Assembly (NCBI RefSeq): GCF_013155545.1
Contig: NZ_JABJVV010000001.1
Coordinates: forward strand, 124,001 to 188,000
From: Caenimonas soli
GTDB lineage: Bacteria > Pseudomonadota > Gammaproteobacteria > Burkholderiales > Burkholderiaceae_C
Reading direction: 5' to 3'
Length of the DNA: 64,000 nt
The notes beneath the pieces were generated by a model. It had not been told where the DNA came from. It made no database searches and was given only the letters and a program-made list of their open reading frames with translations. This document shows, piece by piece, positions 8,898-17,065 of this stretch. Within the stretch, counting starts at the first letter, position 1; every line of letters begins with the position of its first letter. Both the position numbers and the translations under genes were made by a program.

Positions 8898-9602
8898 ATG
8901 GATCGACGCAGTTTCATAGAGTCATGCACGGCCGGGGCGGCTTGTATATCCGCCGCGGCTGCATTGCCCGTGTTCGCCGCGGACGCCAAGCCCCGGGCCT
9001 ATCCGCAGGCCCTGCTGATGAACGACAAGGGCGAGCCGCTCAAGGCCTCCAGCCTGAAGCCGCTCACCAACTATGTCTTCCACTATCCCTTCGAAGCCAC
9101 CCCGGTGTTCCTGCTGGAATTGGGCAAGCCCGCGCCGCCGCAGTCACTGAGCACCAAGAACCGCGACGCCTATGCCTGGCCAGGCGGCGTGGGGCCGCGG
9201 CGCAGCGTGGTGGCGTATTCGGCGATCTGCGCGCACCAGCTCGTCTATCCCACGCGGGACGTGAGTTTCATCAGCTTTCGCAAGACCCGGGCCCAGCGCG
9301 GCGTGCAGGACGAACTGATCCATTGCTGCGCGGACCACAGCCAGTACGACCCGGCGCGGGGCGCCCGGGTCCTGTCCGGGCCTGCATCGCAGCCGCTATG
9401 CGCCGTGCTGCTGGCCCACGACACAAAGGCCGATACCCTCACGGCTTACGCCACGCTGGGCGGCGAGCTGTTCGACGACTTCTTCAGGAAGTACGAGATG
9501 AAGCTGAGCCTGGAGGTGGGTCCCAAGGCCAGGAACTCCGTCACCGGAGAGGCCGTTGTGCGCGAACTCGAGAAGTTCTGCCGCAACCCGATCCAGTGCT
9601 GA
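8898..9602 (+). CDS. Tat-exported Rieske [2Fe-2S] protein
   Basis: 234 residues. The N-terminus MDRRSFIESC followed by an alanine-rich stretch to about AFAADA-like residues 26-30 looks like a twin-arginine signal, as expected for a protein folded with its cluster before export. The Rieske ligands appear as CAH (Cys111, His113) and CADH (Cys144, His147). The 31-residue spacing between the two ligand boxes is longer than the usual 15-20, and the second box lacks the classical CxxHGS form (it reads ADHSQYD). No cytochrome b or oxidase gene is adjacent, so the redox partner is unknown; it is a monocistronic unit by position. Rieske identity is fairly sure, electron partner not. Confidence 0.78.
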   Translation: MDRRSFIESCTAGAACISAAAALPVFAADAKPRAYPQALLMNDKGEPLKASSLKPLTNYVFHYPFEATPVFLLELGKPAPPQSLSTKNRDAYAWPGGVGPRRSVVAYSAICAHQLVYPTRDVSFISFRKTRAQRGVQDELIHCCADHSQYDPARGARVLSGPASQPLCAVLLAHDTKADTLTAYATLGGELFDDFFRKYEMKLSLEVGPKARNSVTGEAVVRELEKFCRNPIQC

Positions 9603-9608
9603 GTGATT

Positions 9609-9910
9609 TGTCCTTGCGGGCATGACCCGCTACTGTCCGGAGATTTCAGAGCGCTGGCAATTGCTCGTGGATGAGAGCCCTGACCGGGGACCCATGGTCG
9701 CGAGCGGTTCGCTGTCCGCTGCTGTTGCAGGCTTGCGTGTGGGCGGCGAAGCCACGTGCGGGCGGGCTGTGACGCGCGGTCAGCCCGCCCACACGCGGCT
9801 TCGCTCGGACTTGGTTGGCGCGCCGCAGCCGACCGGCGCACAGCCTTGCCGCGAGGTTTTGGCGCGCAACAAATTCATGGATCCTGGATCGAGTCCGGGA
9901 TGACAGCCTT
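9609..9910. repeat. Mosaic palindromic intergenic repeat, copy A
   Basis: Non-coding gap of 312 bp between two convergent genes. It shares several blocks with copy B (33595-34010): 9700-9787 matches 33806-33886 in the same orientation; 9818-9867 matches 33710-33759 in inverted orientation with about one mismatch in 50; 9651-9675 matches the reverse complement around 33971-33993; and the last 11 bases (9900-9910) are identical to 34000-34010. Internally it is rich in inverted repeats, for example GCGGGCTG at 9762-9769 with CAGCCCGC at 9781-9788, and GCGTGTGGGC at 9735-9744 with GCCCACACGC at 9787-9796. No transposase or target duplication is visible. It probably acts as a transcript 3'-end or insulating structure; that is inference. 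Confidence 0.8.
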
Positions 9911-9914
9911 TTTC

Positions 9915-11081
9915 CTACAACTTCGCCAGGCGCTCGAGCGCCGCATGGAGCGTCTCTTCCTTCTTGCCGAAGCAAAAACGCACCACGCGCTGGTCGAACC
10001 CGTTGCCGTAGAACGCCGATAGCGGAATGGCCGCCACGCCGATCTCGGTGGTGAGCCACTTGCAGAATTCGGCTTCTCCCAGCTTGCTCACCTCGGAGAT
10101 ATCGACGCACTGGAAGTAGCTGCCTTCGCTGGGTAGGATCTTGAACTTGGTCCGCTGGAGGCCCTGGCGGAAAAGGTCGCGCTTGCGCTGGTAGAAGGCA
10201 GGCAGCTGCAGGTGGGGCTGCGGGTCCGCCATATACGCGGCCAGGCCATGCTGCACCGGCGTGTTGACCGTGAACACGTTGAACTGGTGGACCTTGCGGA
10301 ATTCCGCCATGAGAGGTTCGGGTGCCGCCACATAGCCGACCTTCCAGCCGGTCACGTGATAGGTCTTGCCGAAACTCGACACGATGAAGGCCCGTGCCGC
10401 CAAGCCCGGGAAACGGGCCGCGCTCTGGTGTTCCTGGCCGTCGAACACCATGTGCTCATACACCTCGTCGCTGATCAGCAGGACGTCGGTGGGCGCCAGC
10501 AGCTCCTGCAGCTTGAGCATGTCCTGGTTCGACCAGATAGTGGCGCTGGGGTTGTGCGGGCTGTTGATCAACAGGGCGCGGGTCTTGCCATTGATCGCAG
10601 CGGAAATCTTGTCGAAATCCGGTCGAAAGCTGCCGGGCGTGAGCGGGACGCGAACCACGGTTCCGCCCGCGAGCTCGATGTTGGGTACATAGCTGTCGTA
10701 GCAGGGCTCCAGCACGATCACCTCGTCGCCCGGCCGGACGACGGCGAGGATTGCGGTGATGATGGCCTGTGTGGCGCCCGCAGTGATCGTGATCTCGGAG
10801 GCGGCGTCATAGCTGTGGCCGTACATCGCCTCCATCTTGGCCGCCACTGCGGCCCGCAAGGTGGGCACGCCGGGCATGGGCGGGTACTGGTTCAGCCCCT
10901 GCGTCATGGCCTCGGTCACGGCCCGGACAAGCCGCGGGTCGCAATCGAAATCGGGAAATCCCTGGCCGAGGTTCACGGCGCCTTTTTCGGTCGCAAGGGC
11001 CGACATGACGGTGAAGATGGTGGTGCCCACGGAGGGCAGCTTGGTCTGGAGAATCGGCGTGCGTGCGAGGTTAGAGCTCAT
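9915..11081 (-). CDS. PLP-dependent aminotransferase, class I (methionine/kynurenine-type)
   Basis: 388 residues, a typical fold-type I aminotransferase. The PLP lysine is Lys239 in SSFGKTYHVTGWKVG; NSPHNPS (173-179) and SDEVYEH (204-210) are the other PLP contacts. The strong LGQGFPDFD near residue 38 and the GWKVG context resemble the YbdL/MtnE group, which transaminates methionine, glutamine or kynurenine. It overlaps the 3' end of cysB by 11 bp, so it is likely translationally coupled to this sulfur regulator, in keeping with a role in sulfur amino-acid metabolism (inference). The 2-oxo acid partner is unknown. Its stop is adjacent to repeat copy A. Confidence 0.88.
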   Translation of the reverse strand: MSSNLARTPILQTKLPSVGTTIFTVMSALATEKGAVNLGQGFPDFDCDPRLVRAVTEAMTQGLNQYPPMPGVPTLRAAVAAKMEAMYGHSYDAASEITITAGATQAIITAILAVVRPGDEVIVLEPCYDSYVPNIELAGGTVVRVPLTPGSFRPDFDKISAAINGKTRALLINSPHNPSATIWSNQDMLKLQELLAPTDVLLISDEVYEHMVFDGQEHQSAARFPGLAARAFIVSSFGKTYHVTGWKVGYVAAPEPLMAEFRKVHQFNVFTVNTPVQHGLAAYMADPQPHLQLPAFYQRKRDLFRQGLQRTKFKILPSEGSYFQCVDISEVSKLGEAEFCKWLTTEIGVAAIPLSAFYGNGFDQRVVRFCFGKKEETLHAALERLAKL

Positions 11082-12015
11082 AGTCGTTTACATGGCCTGT
11101 CATGGCCTTGGCGATCAGGTTGCGGTCGAGCCGGTCTGAGAGCAGCTCGGCGAACTTATAGACGAAGTTGCGCAGGTAGGCGCTGCGCTTGAAAGCCACC
11201 CGCGCCACGTTCTGCCCGAACAAGCTGCCCAGCGGCCGGACCGCCAGGTCGCTGTTGCTGCCGTCGTCGCGCACGGCCATCTCCGCGACGATGCCGATGC
11301 CCAGTCCCAGGCGCACATAGGTCTTGATCACGTCCGAGTCGATCGCTTCCAGCGCGATGCGAGGCTCCAGCTTGCGCTGCGCGAAAGCATGGTCGATGCG
11401 TGTGCGGCCGGTGAAGGAAGGGTGATAGGTGATGATCGGTTCGGAGGCCAGGTCCTCCAGGGTGATGCGCTCCTTCTTGGCCAGCGGATGGGCCAGCGGC
11501 AGCACCAGCACATGCTGCCACTCGTAGCAGGGCAGGGTGACCAGTTCCTGGTAGTCCGACAGCGACTCGGTGGCGATGCCGATCTCGGCCACTTCGTCGA
11601 TCACCATGCGCGCCACCTGGTCGGGCGAGCCCTGGTGCAGGCTGACGTTCACCTTGGGAAAGGCCTCGCGCAGTTTGGCAACGGGTACCGGCAGCACATA
11701 GCGCGCCTGGGTATGGGTGGTCGCAATCGACAGGGTGCCGCTGTCCTGGGCACTGAACTGTTCGCCTATGCGCTTGAGGTTGCCGACCTCGCGCATGATG
11801 AGTTCTATGCTTTTGAGTACGTGCTGGCCCGGCTCCGTCACGCGCTTGAGGCGTTTGCCGTGGCGGGCGAAGATTTCCACCCCCAGCTCCTCCTCCAGTT
11901 CTATGATGGCCTTGGACACCCCAGGCTGCGACGTGTGCAGCGCCTTGGCCGCCTCGGTCAGGTTCAGGTTGCGGCGCACCGCTTCCTGGACGAATCGGAA
12001 TTGATGGAGATTCAT
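11071..12015 (-). CDS. cysB: CysB-type LysR-family regulator
   Basis: 314 residues. The N-terminal winged helix-turn-helix covers about 1-60 (LTEAAKALHTSQPGVSKAI), followed by a LysR substrate-binding domain. The sequence follows CysB/Cbl throughout, for example TTHTQARYVLP and SEPIITYHPSFTGR. CysB activates sulfate assimilation genes and senses N-acetylserine or O-acetylserine. There is a gap of 48 bp to cbiX upstream, and an inverted repeat lies just before the start codon (12019-12042). The gene is followed by an aminotransferase whose start overlaps its end. Sulfate-assimilation target genes are not in the window. Confidence 0.9.
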   Translation of the reverse strand: MNLHQFRFVQEAVRRNLNLTEAAKALHTSQPGVSKAIIELEEELGVEIFARHGKRLKRVTEPGQHVLKSIELIMREVGNLKRIGEQFSAQDSGTLSIATTHTQARYVLPVPVAKLREAFPKVNVSLHQGSPDQVARMVIDEVAEIGIATESLSDYQELVTLPCYEWQHVLVLPLAHPLAKKERITLEDLASEPIITYHPSFTGRTRIDHAFAQRKLEPRIALEAIDSDVIKTYVRLGLGIGIVAEMAVRDDGSNSDLAVRPLGSLFGQNVARVAFKRSAYLRNFVYKFAELLSDRLDRNLIAKAMTGHVNDYEL

Positions 12016-12018
12016 ACC

Positions 12019-12042
12019 GAATTTCTTCTAAGAGAGAAATTC
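12019..12042. promoter_or_regulatory. Inverted repeat immediately upstream of cysB
   Basis: Perfect 8-bp arms (GAATTTCT and AGAAATTC) separated by 8 bases, ending 3 bases before the cysB start codon on the minus strand. It covers the position of the expected ribosome site, and no good Shine-Dalgarno sequence is seen. It could be an autoregulatory CysB site or an RNA hairpin masking initiation; neither is shown. A CATAAT element at 12044-12049 (minus strand) could be a -10 box, but no convincing -35 box goes with it. Confidence 0.45.
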
Positions 12043-12063
12043 ATTATGCCCGAGCCGTCTATG

Positions 12064-12429
12064 CTATTCGAGGGCAATCGTTGCCAGCAAATCCAGCACG
12101 CGCGGGTCTTCGCCCACCGGCTGCTGCAGCTTGAATTGCACCGCCGGGTTTGCATCGCGGAGGGCCTGGACCAGGCGAGGCAAGTCTTCGCGCGCGTGCC
12201 TGCCGGCGCCGAGGAACATGGGAACAATGGTGACCTCGGTCGCACCTTGGGCGGCGAGTTGCGCCGAGGCAGCGGGCAGGTCGGGCTGGTCGAGTTCCAG
12301 GTAGGCGCAGCGCACCAGTAGTCCCGGCTGCTGCGCTGCGAGCCGGCTGGCCACCGCCTCGATGGGGCGGCGCCACAGGGGGTCGCGCGAGCCGTGCCCA
12401 AAAAGGATGATCGCCTTGCGTTCCTGCAT
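12064..12429 (-). CDS. cbiX: CbiX/SirB-like sirohydrochlorin chelatase
   Basis: 121 residues, the size of the small single-domain CbiX chelatases. It begins with LFGHGSRDPLWRRP, where the His of GHGS is the metal-binding/catalytic residue, and contains IVPMFLGAGRHAREDLP with the second conserved His. The family inserts Co2+, Ni2+ or Fe2+ into sirohydrochlorin; with cysB next door, ferrochelation for sirohaem (sulfite reductase cofactor) is attractive but inferred. Start ATG 12429 lies 4 bp after the lptG stop, so it is the third gene of the lptF-lptG-cbiX run. Confidence 0.85.
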   Translation of the reverse strand: MQERKAIILFGHGSRDPLWRRPIEAVASRLAAQQPGLLVRCAYLELDQPDLPAASAQLAAQGATEVTIVPMFLGAGRHAREDLPRLVQALRDANPAVQFKLQQPVGEDPRVLDLLATIALE

Positions 12430-12433
12430 GGGG

Positions 12434-13534
12434 CTACCGCCGCAACACCAGCCAGCCGAAGGCGCCCAGCGAGAACATCGAATAGATGAGCCCCGGCGCA
12501 GCCGCGGTCAGCCATGGCCACCAGTTCTGCAGGTTGCCGATATAGCCGAACACGTTGTTGAGCAGAAAGAAGCTGATGCCGATCAGCACGCCGCCAAAAA
12601 CATAGCTGGTGATGCCGCCAGAGCGGAAATGCAGATAGGCGAAGGGCAGGGCGAGCACGACCATGACGATGCAGCTCAGTGGATAGAACACCTTGCGCCA
12701 GAACTCTATTTCGTAGCGCTGGGAGGTCTGGCCATTGGCTTCCAGGTGGCGGATGTAGTGAAACAGGTCGATGGTGCTCATGCGGTCGGGCTTGAGCAAG
12801 GCAACCGACACCATTTCGGGTGTGATCTCGGTCGGCCAACGCATGCTGGGAAGTTTCAACCGTTCGACCCGTGCCGCTTCGGTGCCGCCCGTGTTGAATT
12901 CGCTGCGCTCGACGTCTTGCAACAGCCAGCCGCTGTCGGTAAAGCGGGCCTTGGGGGCCTGGGAGACAGACACCAGGAACCCGCGGCTGTCTGCTTCGAA
13001 GATGCGCACGTCCTGCATGTCGCCGTCGGGCGTGAGCGCCTTCACGTTGACGTTGTACGTGTGATAAGGCTGCCGCTCCTTCAGCCACGCCCCCGTCTGG
13101 CCGATGCTGATGCGGCCCTGCAAGCGGGCTTTGAGGAGCTGGGCCGCCCGGTCGGCGACCGGCGCCAGGTAGTCGCCGGCGGCGAAGGTCAGCAGGGTGA
13201 ACACCAGGCCCAGTACCAGCAGCGTGCGCAACGCCCGCCAAGGCCCCAGCCCGCTGGTGCGCAGGATGGTGTACTCCGAGCTCTGGGCCAGCCGTGCCAT
13301 CACGAAGATGGTGCCTATTAGCACGGCGATCGGCAGCAGCTCATAGAGATGGCTGGGCAGCATCAGGGTGACGTGCGCCAAGGCCTGGGTCAGCCGGTAG
13401 CCAGTAACGCCCTTGCCGACGTTCGGCAGTTCGTCCACGAAATCGAAGAAGAAGAAGAGCGCCAGGAATCCGACCGTCACGAACAGGACCGAGGCAAAGA
13501 CTTCCCGATAGATGAGGCGCCTGATCGTTCTCAT
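12434..13534 (-). CDS. lptG: LPS export permease LptG
   Basis: 366 residues. Part of the LptB2FG ABC transporter that extracts lipopolysaccharide from the inner membrane. Three N-terminal helices (about 12-35, 60-85, 100-122), a periplasmic beta-jellyroll (about 125-270), then three C-terminal helices match the YjgP/YjgQ family. It starts at ATG 13534, where ATGA overlaps the lptF stop, indicating translational coupling. The frame can be extended upstream to 13843, but that part is the wrong frame of lptF. LptG is expected to be essential in an LPS-producing cell. Confidence 0.93.
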   Translation of the reverse strand: MRTIRRLIYREVFASVLFVTVGFLALFFFFDFVDELPNVGKGVTGYRLTQALAHVTLMLPSHLYELLPIAVLIGTIFVMARLAQSSEYTILRTSGLGPWRALRTLLVLGLVFTLLTFAAGDYLAPVADRAAQLLKARLQGRISIGQTGAWLKERQPYHTYNVNVKALTPDGDMQDVRIFEADSRGFLVSVSQAPKARFTDSGWLLQDVERSEFNTGGTEAARVERLKLPSMRWPTEITPEMVSVALLKPDRMSTIDLFHYIRHLEANGQTSQRYEIEFWRKVFYPLSCIVMVVLALPFAYLHFRSGGITSYVFGGVLIGISFFLLNNVFGYIGNLQNWWPWLTAAAPGLIYSMFSLGAFGWLVLRR

Positions 13535-14637
13535 GGGGTGTCCGGGCGCGGTGCGGCGCGGTGACGCAGCAACTGCCGTAGCGTCCAGTTGTTGTGCTGT
13601 TTGGCCAGCCACAGCCCTCCCGCCACCAATACGCCGCCATGCAGGCCCACCAGGAAGGTGCCAAAGCCGGCGCGCCCGGTGCTGATCCAGCTCTGCCCCA
13701 GGTTCAGCAGGTTGAAATAGACGACGAAGGCGAACAGGGCGAACACCAGGTTGCCGCTGCGGCCGGCGCGAGGGTTCACGCTGGACACCGCGATGGCGAT
13801 CACCACGAAGTTCAGCGCCGCCAGCGCCAGGCCGAGGCGCCACGCCAGCTCGCCCAGATGGGGCCGCGTGGGTTCCATCACGAGGTCGAACGTGGAACGC
13901 GTCTTGGCCGGCAGGTTCCCGCGCGCCACCAGCTCATTGGCGCCGACGCGGTTCGCGTATTCCTCGAACTCACTGATCTTCAGCTGCCCGGCTTCGGTGG
14001 TTTCCAGCCGCTGGCCATTGGCAAGCACCAGGAACTGGTTGTCGCCCATGGTTTCGATGCGGCCGCTGCGCGCCGAGGTCACCGTTTCCTTGCCGCGCTC
14101 GTTGGTCGAGATGAATATGTTCTTGCCCGACTTGTTGTCGGGCGTGTCCTTGTCCAGGAAGAACACGCGTGTTCCGCTGGCCGACTCCTGGAACTGGCCG
14201 GGCGCGACGCGCTCCAGGTCGCCGCGCTTGCCATAGCGGTCCTTGAGTTCCTGCGTCTGCTGGTTCGACCAGGGCCATACGGCCAGCGCGAGGGCGGCGA
14301 TCACCAGCAATATCGGCCAGGCGAAGCGGAACAGCGGCGTAAGGAAGGCCGACAGCCCCCGGCCGGCCGAGAACCAGATCACCATTTCGCTGTCGCGGTA
14401 CATGCGCGACAAGGTGCCGACGATGGCGATGAACAGGGACAGCGTGAGCACGGGGGGGAGATAGCCCAGCACCGTGTAGCCCATCACCATCAGGACTTCC
14501 TGGGGATTGACGCTGCCGCGGCTGGCCTGGCTCAGCGTGCGGATCAGCGTCATCGTCATCACGATGGTCACCAGCACGACCAGCGTCGCGCCGAAACTGC
14601 GGGCGAGCTCCTTGCGGAGGGTCGAATGGAATAACAT
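13531..14637 (-). CDS. lptF: LPS export permease LptF
   Basis: 368 residues. Partner of LptG in the LptB2FG exporter. MLFHSTLRKELARSFGATL begins the protein, followed by transmembrane helices near 15-35, 50-75 and 95-120, a periplasmic domain (about 125-260) and three C-terminal helices. Start ATG 14637 is 40 bp from the divergent pepA start, the arrangement seen across many Gram-negative genomes. Its frame stays open far upstream, to 16203, but that is antisense to pepA and rejected. Stop overlaps the lptG start by ATGA. Confidence 0.93.
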   Translation of the reverse strand: MLFHSTLRKELARSFGATLVVLVTIVMTMTLIRTLSQASRGSVNPQEVLMVMGYTVLGYLPPVLTLSLFIAIVGTLSRMYRDSEMVIWFSAGRGLSAFLTPLFRFAWPILLVIAALALAVWPWSNQQTQELKDRYGKRGDLERVAPGQFQESASGTRVFFLDKDTPDNKSGKNIFISTNERGKETVTSARSGRIETMGDNQFLVLANGQRLETTEAGQLKISEFEEYANRVGANELVARGNLPAKTRSTFDLVMEPTRPHLGELAWRLGLALAALNFVVIAIAVSSVNPRAGRSGNLVFALFAFVVYFNLLNLGQSWISTGRAGFGTFLVGLHGGVLVAGGLWLAKQHNNWTLRQLLRHRAAPRPDTP

Positions 14638-14676
14638 CGGCGCGATATTGAAGTTGCGAAAGAAAAACAGCGAATT

Positions 14677-16158
14677 ATGGACTTTGAACTCAAGACCCTG
14701 ACCCTGGCAGGCGCCGCCGCCGAGAAATGCGATGCGATCGTGGTGCTGGTCGGCGAATCCTTCAAGCCGGGGAAGGACCCCCTTTCCAGGCTGGTTGCCG
14801 ACGCCATGAAGGCGCGCGACCTGGAGACCAAGCCCGGCAAGCTGCTGCAGGCGTACCGCAGTGCCGGCATTGCCGCGCCGCGCGTCGTGCTGGCCGGGGC
14901 GGGCGACGGCACGGGCAAACGCGTGCAGGCTGCCGTCCAGGCGGCCGTGGGCAGCTTGCGCACCTCGGGCGCCAAGCGCCTGGTGATCTGCCTGCCCGCC
15001 GACGCCGGGGACGACGCCGTACGCGCCGCCGTGGCTGCAACGGCCGAGGCCAGTTACGTGTATGTGGCAACCAAATCCAAGCCGGAAGGCCGCGAACTGC
15101 AGCGTGTGACCATTGCGGTGGCGGACGCTGCCCGCTATAAGGCGGGTTTCGGTGCGGCCAAAGCCGCGGCCAACGGCATCGAATTCGCCCGCGAGCTCGC
15201 GAACCTGCCCCCCAACCTGGCGACACCCACGCGCCTGGGCGACGAAGCCAAGAAGCTCGCCAAGACGCATGGCTTCCTGTGCGAAGTGCTGGGGCCCAAG
15301 GAAATCGGCAAGATCGGCATGGGTTCGTTCCTGGCGGTGGCCCAGGGCTCCGAGCAGCCCCCGCGCTTCATCGTGCTGCAGTACCAGGGCGCCGCGGCGA
15401 GCGAGCCGCCGCTGGTACTGGTCGGCAAGGGCATCACCTTCGACTCGGGCGGCATCTCCATCAAGCCCTCGCAGGACATGGACGAGATGAAATTCGACAT
15501 GGGTGGCGCAGCCAGCGTGCTCGGCACCTTCCGCGCCATTGGGGAGCTGAAACCGGCACTCAACGTGGTCGGCCTCATCCCGAGCTGCGAGAACATGCCC
15601 GACGGCAAGTCGGTCAAGCCGGGCGACATCGTCACCAGCCTCAGCGGCCAGACCATCGAAATCCTCAACACCGATGCCGAGGGGCGCCTCATCCTGTGCG
15701 ACGCACTGACCTATGCCGAGCGGTTCAAGCCCAGCGCGGTGATCGACATCGCCACCTTGACGGGCGCCTGCGTGGTGGCGCTGGGTGGGGTGCGCAGCGG
15801 CCTGTTCGCGACGGATGACGGGCTGGCGCAATCGTTGCAGGACGCCGGCGATGCCGCGCTCGACCCCTGCTGGCGCATGCCGCTGGATGACGAATATGCC
15901 GATGGCCTGAAGAGCAACTTTGCCGACGTGGCGAACGTCGCGGGCCGCGCCGGCGGCGCCGTCAATGCGGCCAAGTTCCTGCAGCGCTTCACGACGAAGT
16001 ATCCCTGGGCCCACCTGGACATCGCCGGCACGGCATGGAAGGGCGGCGCCGCCAAAGGATCGACCGGGCGCCCGGTCGGACTGCTGGTGCAATTCCTCGT
16101 GAGCCAGCTGGGCGCCGCGCCCGCCAAGCCGGCCCGTCGTGGCGCCAAACGCAAATAG
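14677..16158 (+). CDS. pepA: Leucyl aminopeptidase PepA (M17)
   Basis: 493 residues, standard length for the hexameric, two-metal M17 aminopeptidase. The family signature NTDAEGRL is at 331-338, with Asp333 and Glu335 as metal ligands; GKGITFDSGGISIKP gives further ligands and the catalytic lysine. It removes N-terminal residues from peptides and, in E. coli, also binds DNA at cer sites and the carAB promoter. The N-terminal PepA_N domain covers about 1-160. Divergent from lptF (40 bp), followed by holC 7 bp downstream. Confidence 0.95.
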   Translation: MDFELKTLTLAGAAAEKCDAIVVLVGESFKPGKDPLSRLVADAMKARDLETKPGKLLQAYRSAGIAAPRVVLAGAGDGTGKRVQAAVQAAVGSLRTSGAKRLVICLPADAGDDAVRAAVAATAEASYVYVATKSKPEGRELQRVTIAVADAARYKAGFGAAKAAANGIEFARELANLPPNLATPTRLGDEAKKLAKTHGFLCEVLGPKEIGKIGMGSFLAVAQGSEQPPRFIVLQYQGAAASEPPLVLVGKGITFDSGGISIKPSQDMDEMKFDMGGAASVLGTFRAIGELKPALNVVGLIPSCENMPDGKSVKPGDIVTSLSGQTIEILNTDAEGRLILCDALTYAERFKPSAVIDIATLTGACVVALGGVRSGLFATDDGLAQSLQDAGDAALDPCWRMPLDDEYADGLKSNFADVANVAGRAGGAVNAAKFLQRFTTKYPWAHLDIAGTAWKGGAAKGSTGRPVGLLVQFLVSQLGAAPAKPARRGAKRK

Positions 16159-16165
16159 CAGGGCC

Positions 16166-16600
16166 ATGACTGAGGTTGCCTTCCATTTCAATGCGCCCGA
16201 CAAGCTTGGCTATGCATGCCGTCTGCTGCGCAAGGCCGTTGCCAACGGTGCCAAGGTGGTGGTGACGGGCGATCCCGGGCTGCTGCGCGAACTCGACACG
16301 GCACTGTGGACCTTCTCGGCGCTGGACTTCGTGCCGCACTGCTATGGGGCCGCCGCCGCACCGGCGGTCGTGGAGGCCTCGCCGGTGGTGCTGGCCGATT
16401 CCGCCCGCACGGCGCCGCATCAACAGGTGCTGGTCAACCTGGGAGCAGGGGTGCCCGAAGGCTTCGAGCGCTACGAGCGATTGATCGAGGTCGTCACCCT
16501 CGAAGAAGACGACCGGCAGCAGGCCCGCCAGCGCTGGAAGCACTATGCCGACCGGGGTTACGCCATCACGCGCCACGATCGCGCCAGGGAGGCCGGCTGA
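16166..16600 (+). CDS. holC: DNA polymerase III chi subunit HolC
   Basis: 144 residues. HolC links the clamp-loader to single-stranded-DNA-binding protein via the psi subunit. The start MTEVAFHFNAPDKLGYACRL is characteristic, with the LLRKAVANGAKVVV segment. Genetic linkage of holC with pepA is common across Proteobacteria and supports the call. ATG 16166 is preferred to an upstream frame start within the pepA 3' end. The TGA stop overlaps the ATG of the next gene by one base. Confidence 0.9.
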   Translation: MTEVAFHFNAPDKLGYACRLLRKAVANGAKVVVTGDPGLLRELDTALWTFSALDFVPHCYGAAAAPAVVEASPVVLADSARTAPHQQVLVNLGAGVPEGFERYERLIEVVTLEEDDRQQARQRWKHYADRGYAITRHDRAREAG

Positions 16601-16899
16601 TGTCCAGCCGCAACCCGCCGCGCTATGTGCCCACCCTCACCGAGGTGGTCAAGTCCTCCGCCGCCCCCGAGGCGGCGGTCTCAGTGGGCGTGTCGCAGGA
16701 GCAGCTCATTGCCCGCGTGATGCAGCGCGTCGATCTCGTCCTGGAGCGGCGGTTGCGCGAGGCCATCGCCACCACGGTGCTGGAGCAGACGCGATCCATC
16801 GCCCCCTTGCTGCGCGATGAAATCGAGTCGGTCGTTCGCGAGACCGTGTCGCAGGCGTTTGTCGACGAGCTGGCGGCCGGGCAGCACACCCGGAAATAG
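16600..16899 (+). CDS. Small acidic hypothetical protein, coupled to holC
   Basis: 99 residues. Starts at ATG 16600, where TGATG overlaps the holC stop, so it is translated with holC. No signal peptide or membrane segment. Residues about 35-90 form a predicted helical region rich in Glu, Arg and Val (VMQRVDLVLERRLREAI), ending DELAAGQHTRK. No recognised domain. The position suggests a betaproteobacterial companion of HolC, perhaps taking part in clamp-loader assembly, but that is only inference. A stand-in for the missing psi subunit is possible and untested. Confidence 0.7.
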   Translation: MSSRNPPRYVPTLTEVVKSSAAPEAAVSVGVSQEQLIARVMQRVDLVLERRLREAIATTVLEQTRSIAPLLRDEIESVVRETVSQAFVDELAAGQHTRK

Positions 16900-17065
16900 C
16901 GCTCGCGAGACACTGTTCATTAGCGCCGCGGCGACTGGGGTATTCCCCCTTATCGGCCCCAACCTAGACCTTTCCCTATGGTTCGGGTCCGGAAATTGCG
17001 ATATGTTCGCCGCCGTTGAGCCTAAAAAGATATCTCAACCCTTTTCCCTACTCTGGAGGTTAGTT

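Noticed and set aside
13531-16203. Long minus-strand frame running from lptF back across pepA
   Set aside because: Only the part from 14637 matches LptF; the rest is antisense to pepA, a typical GC-rich shadow frame.
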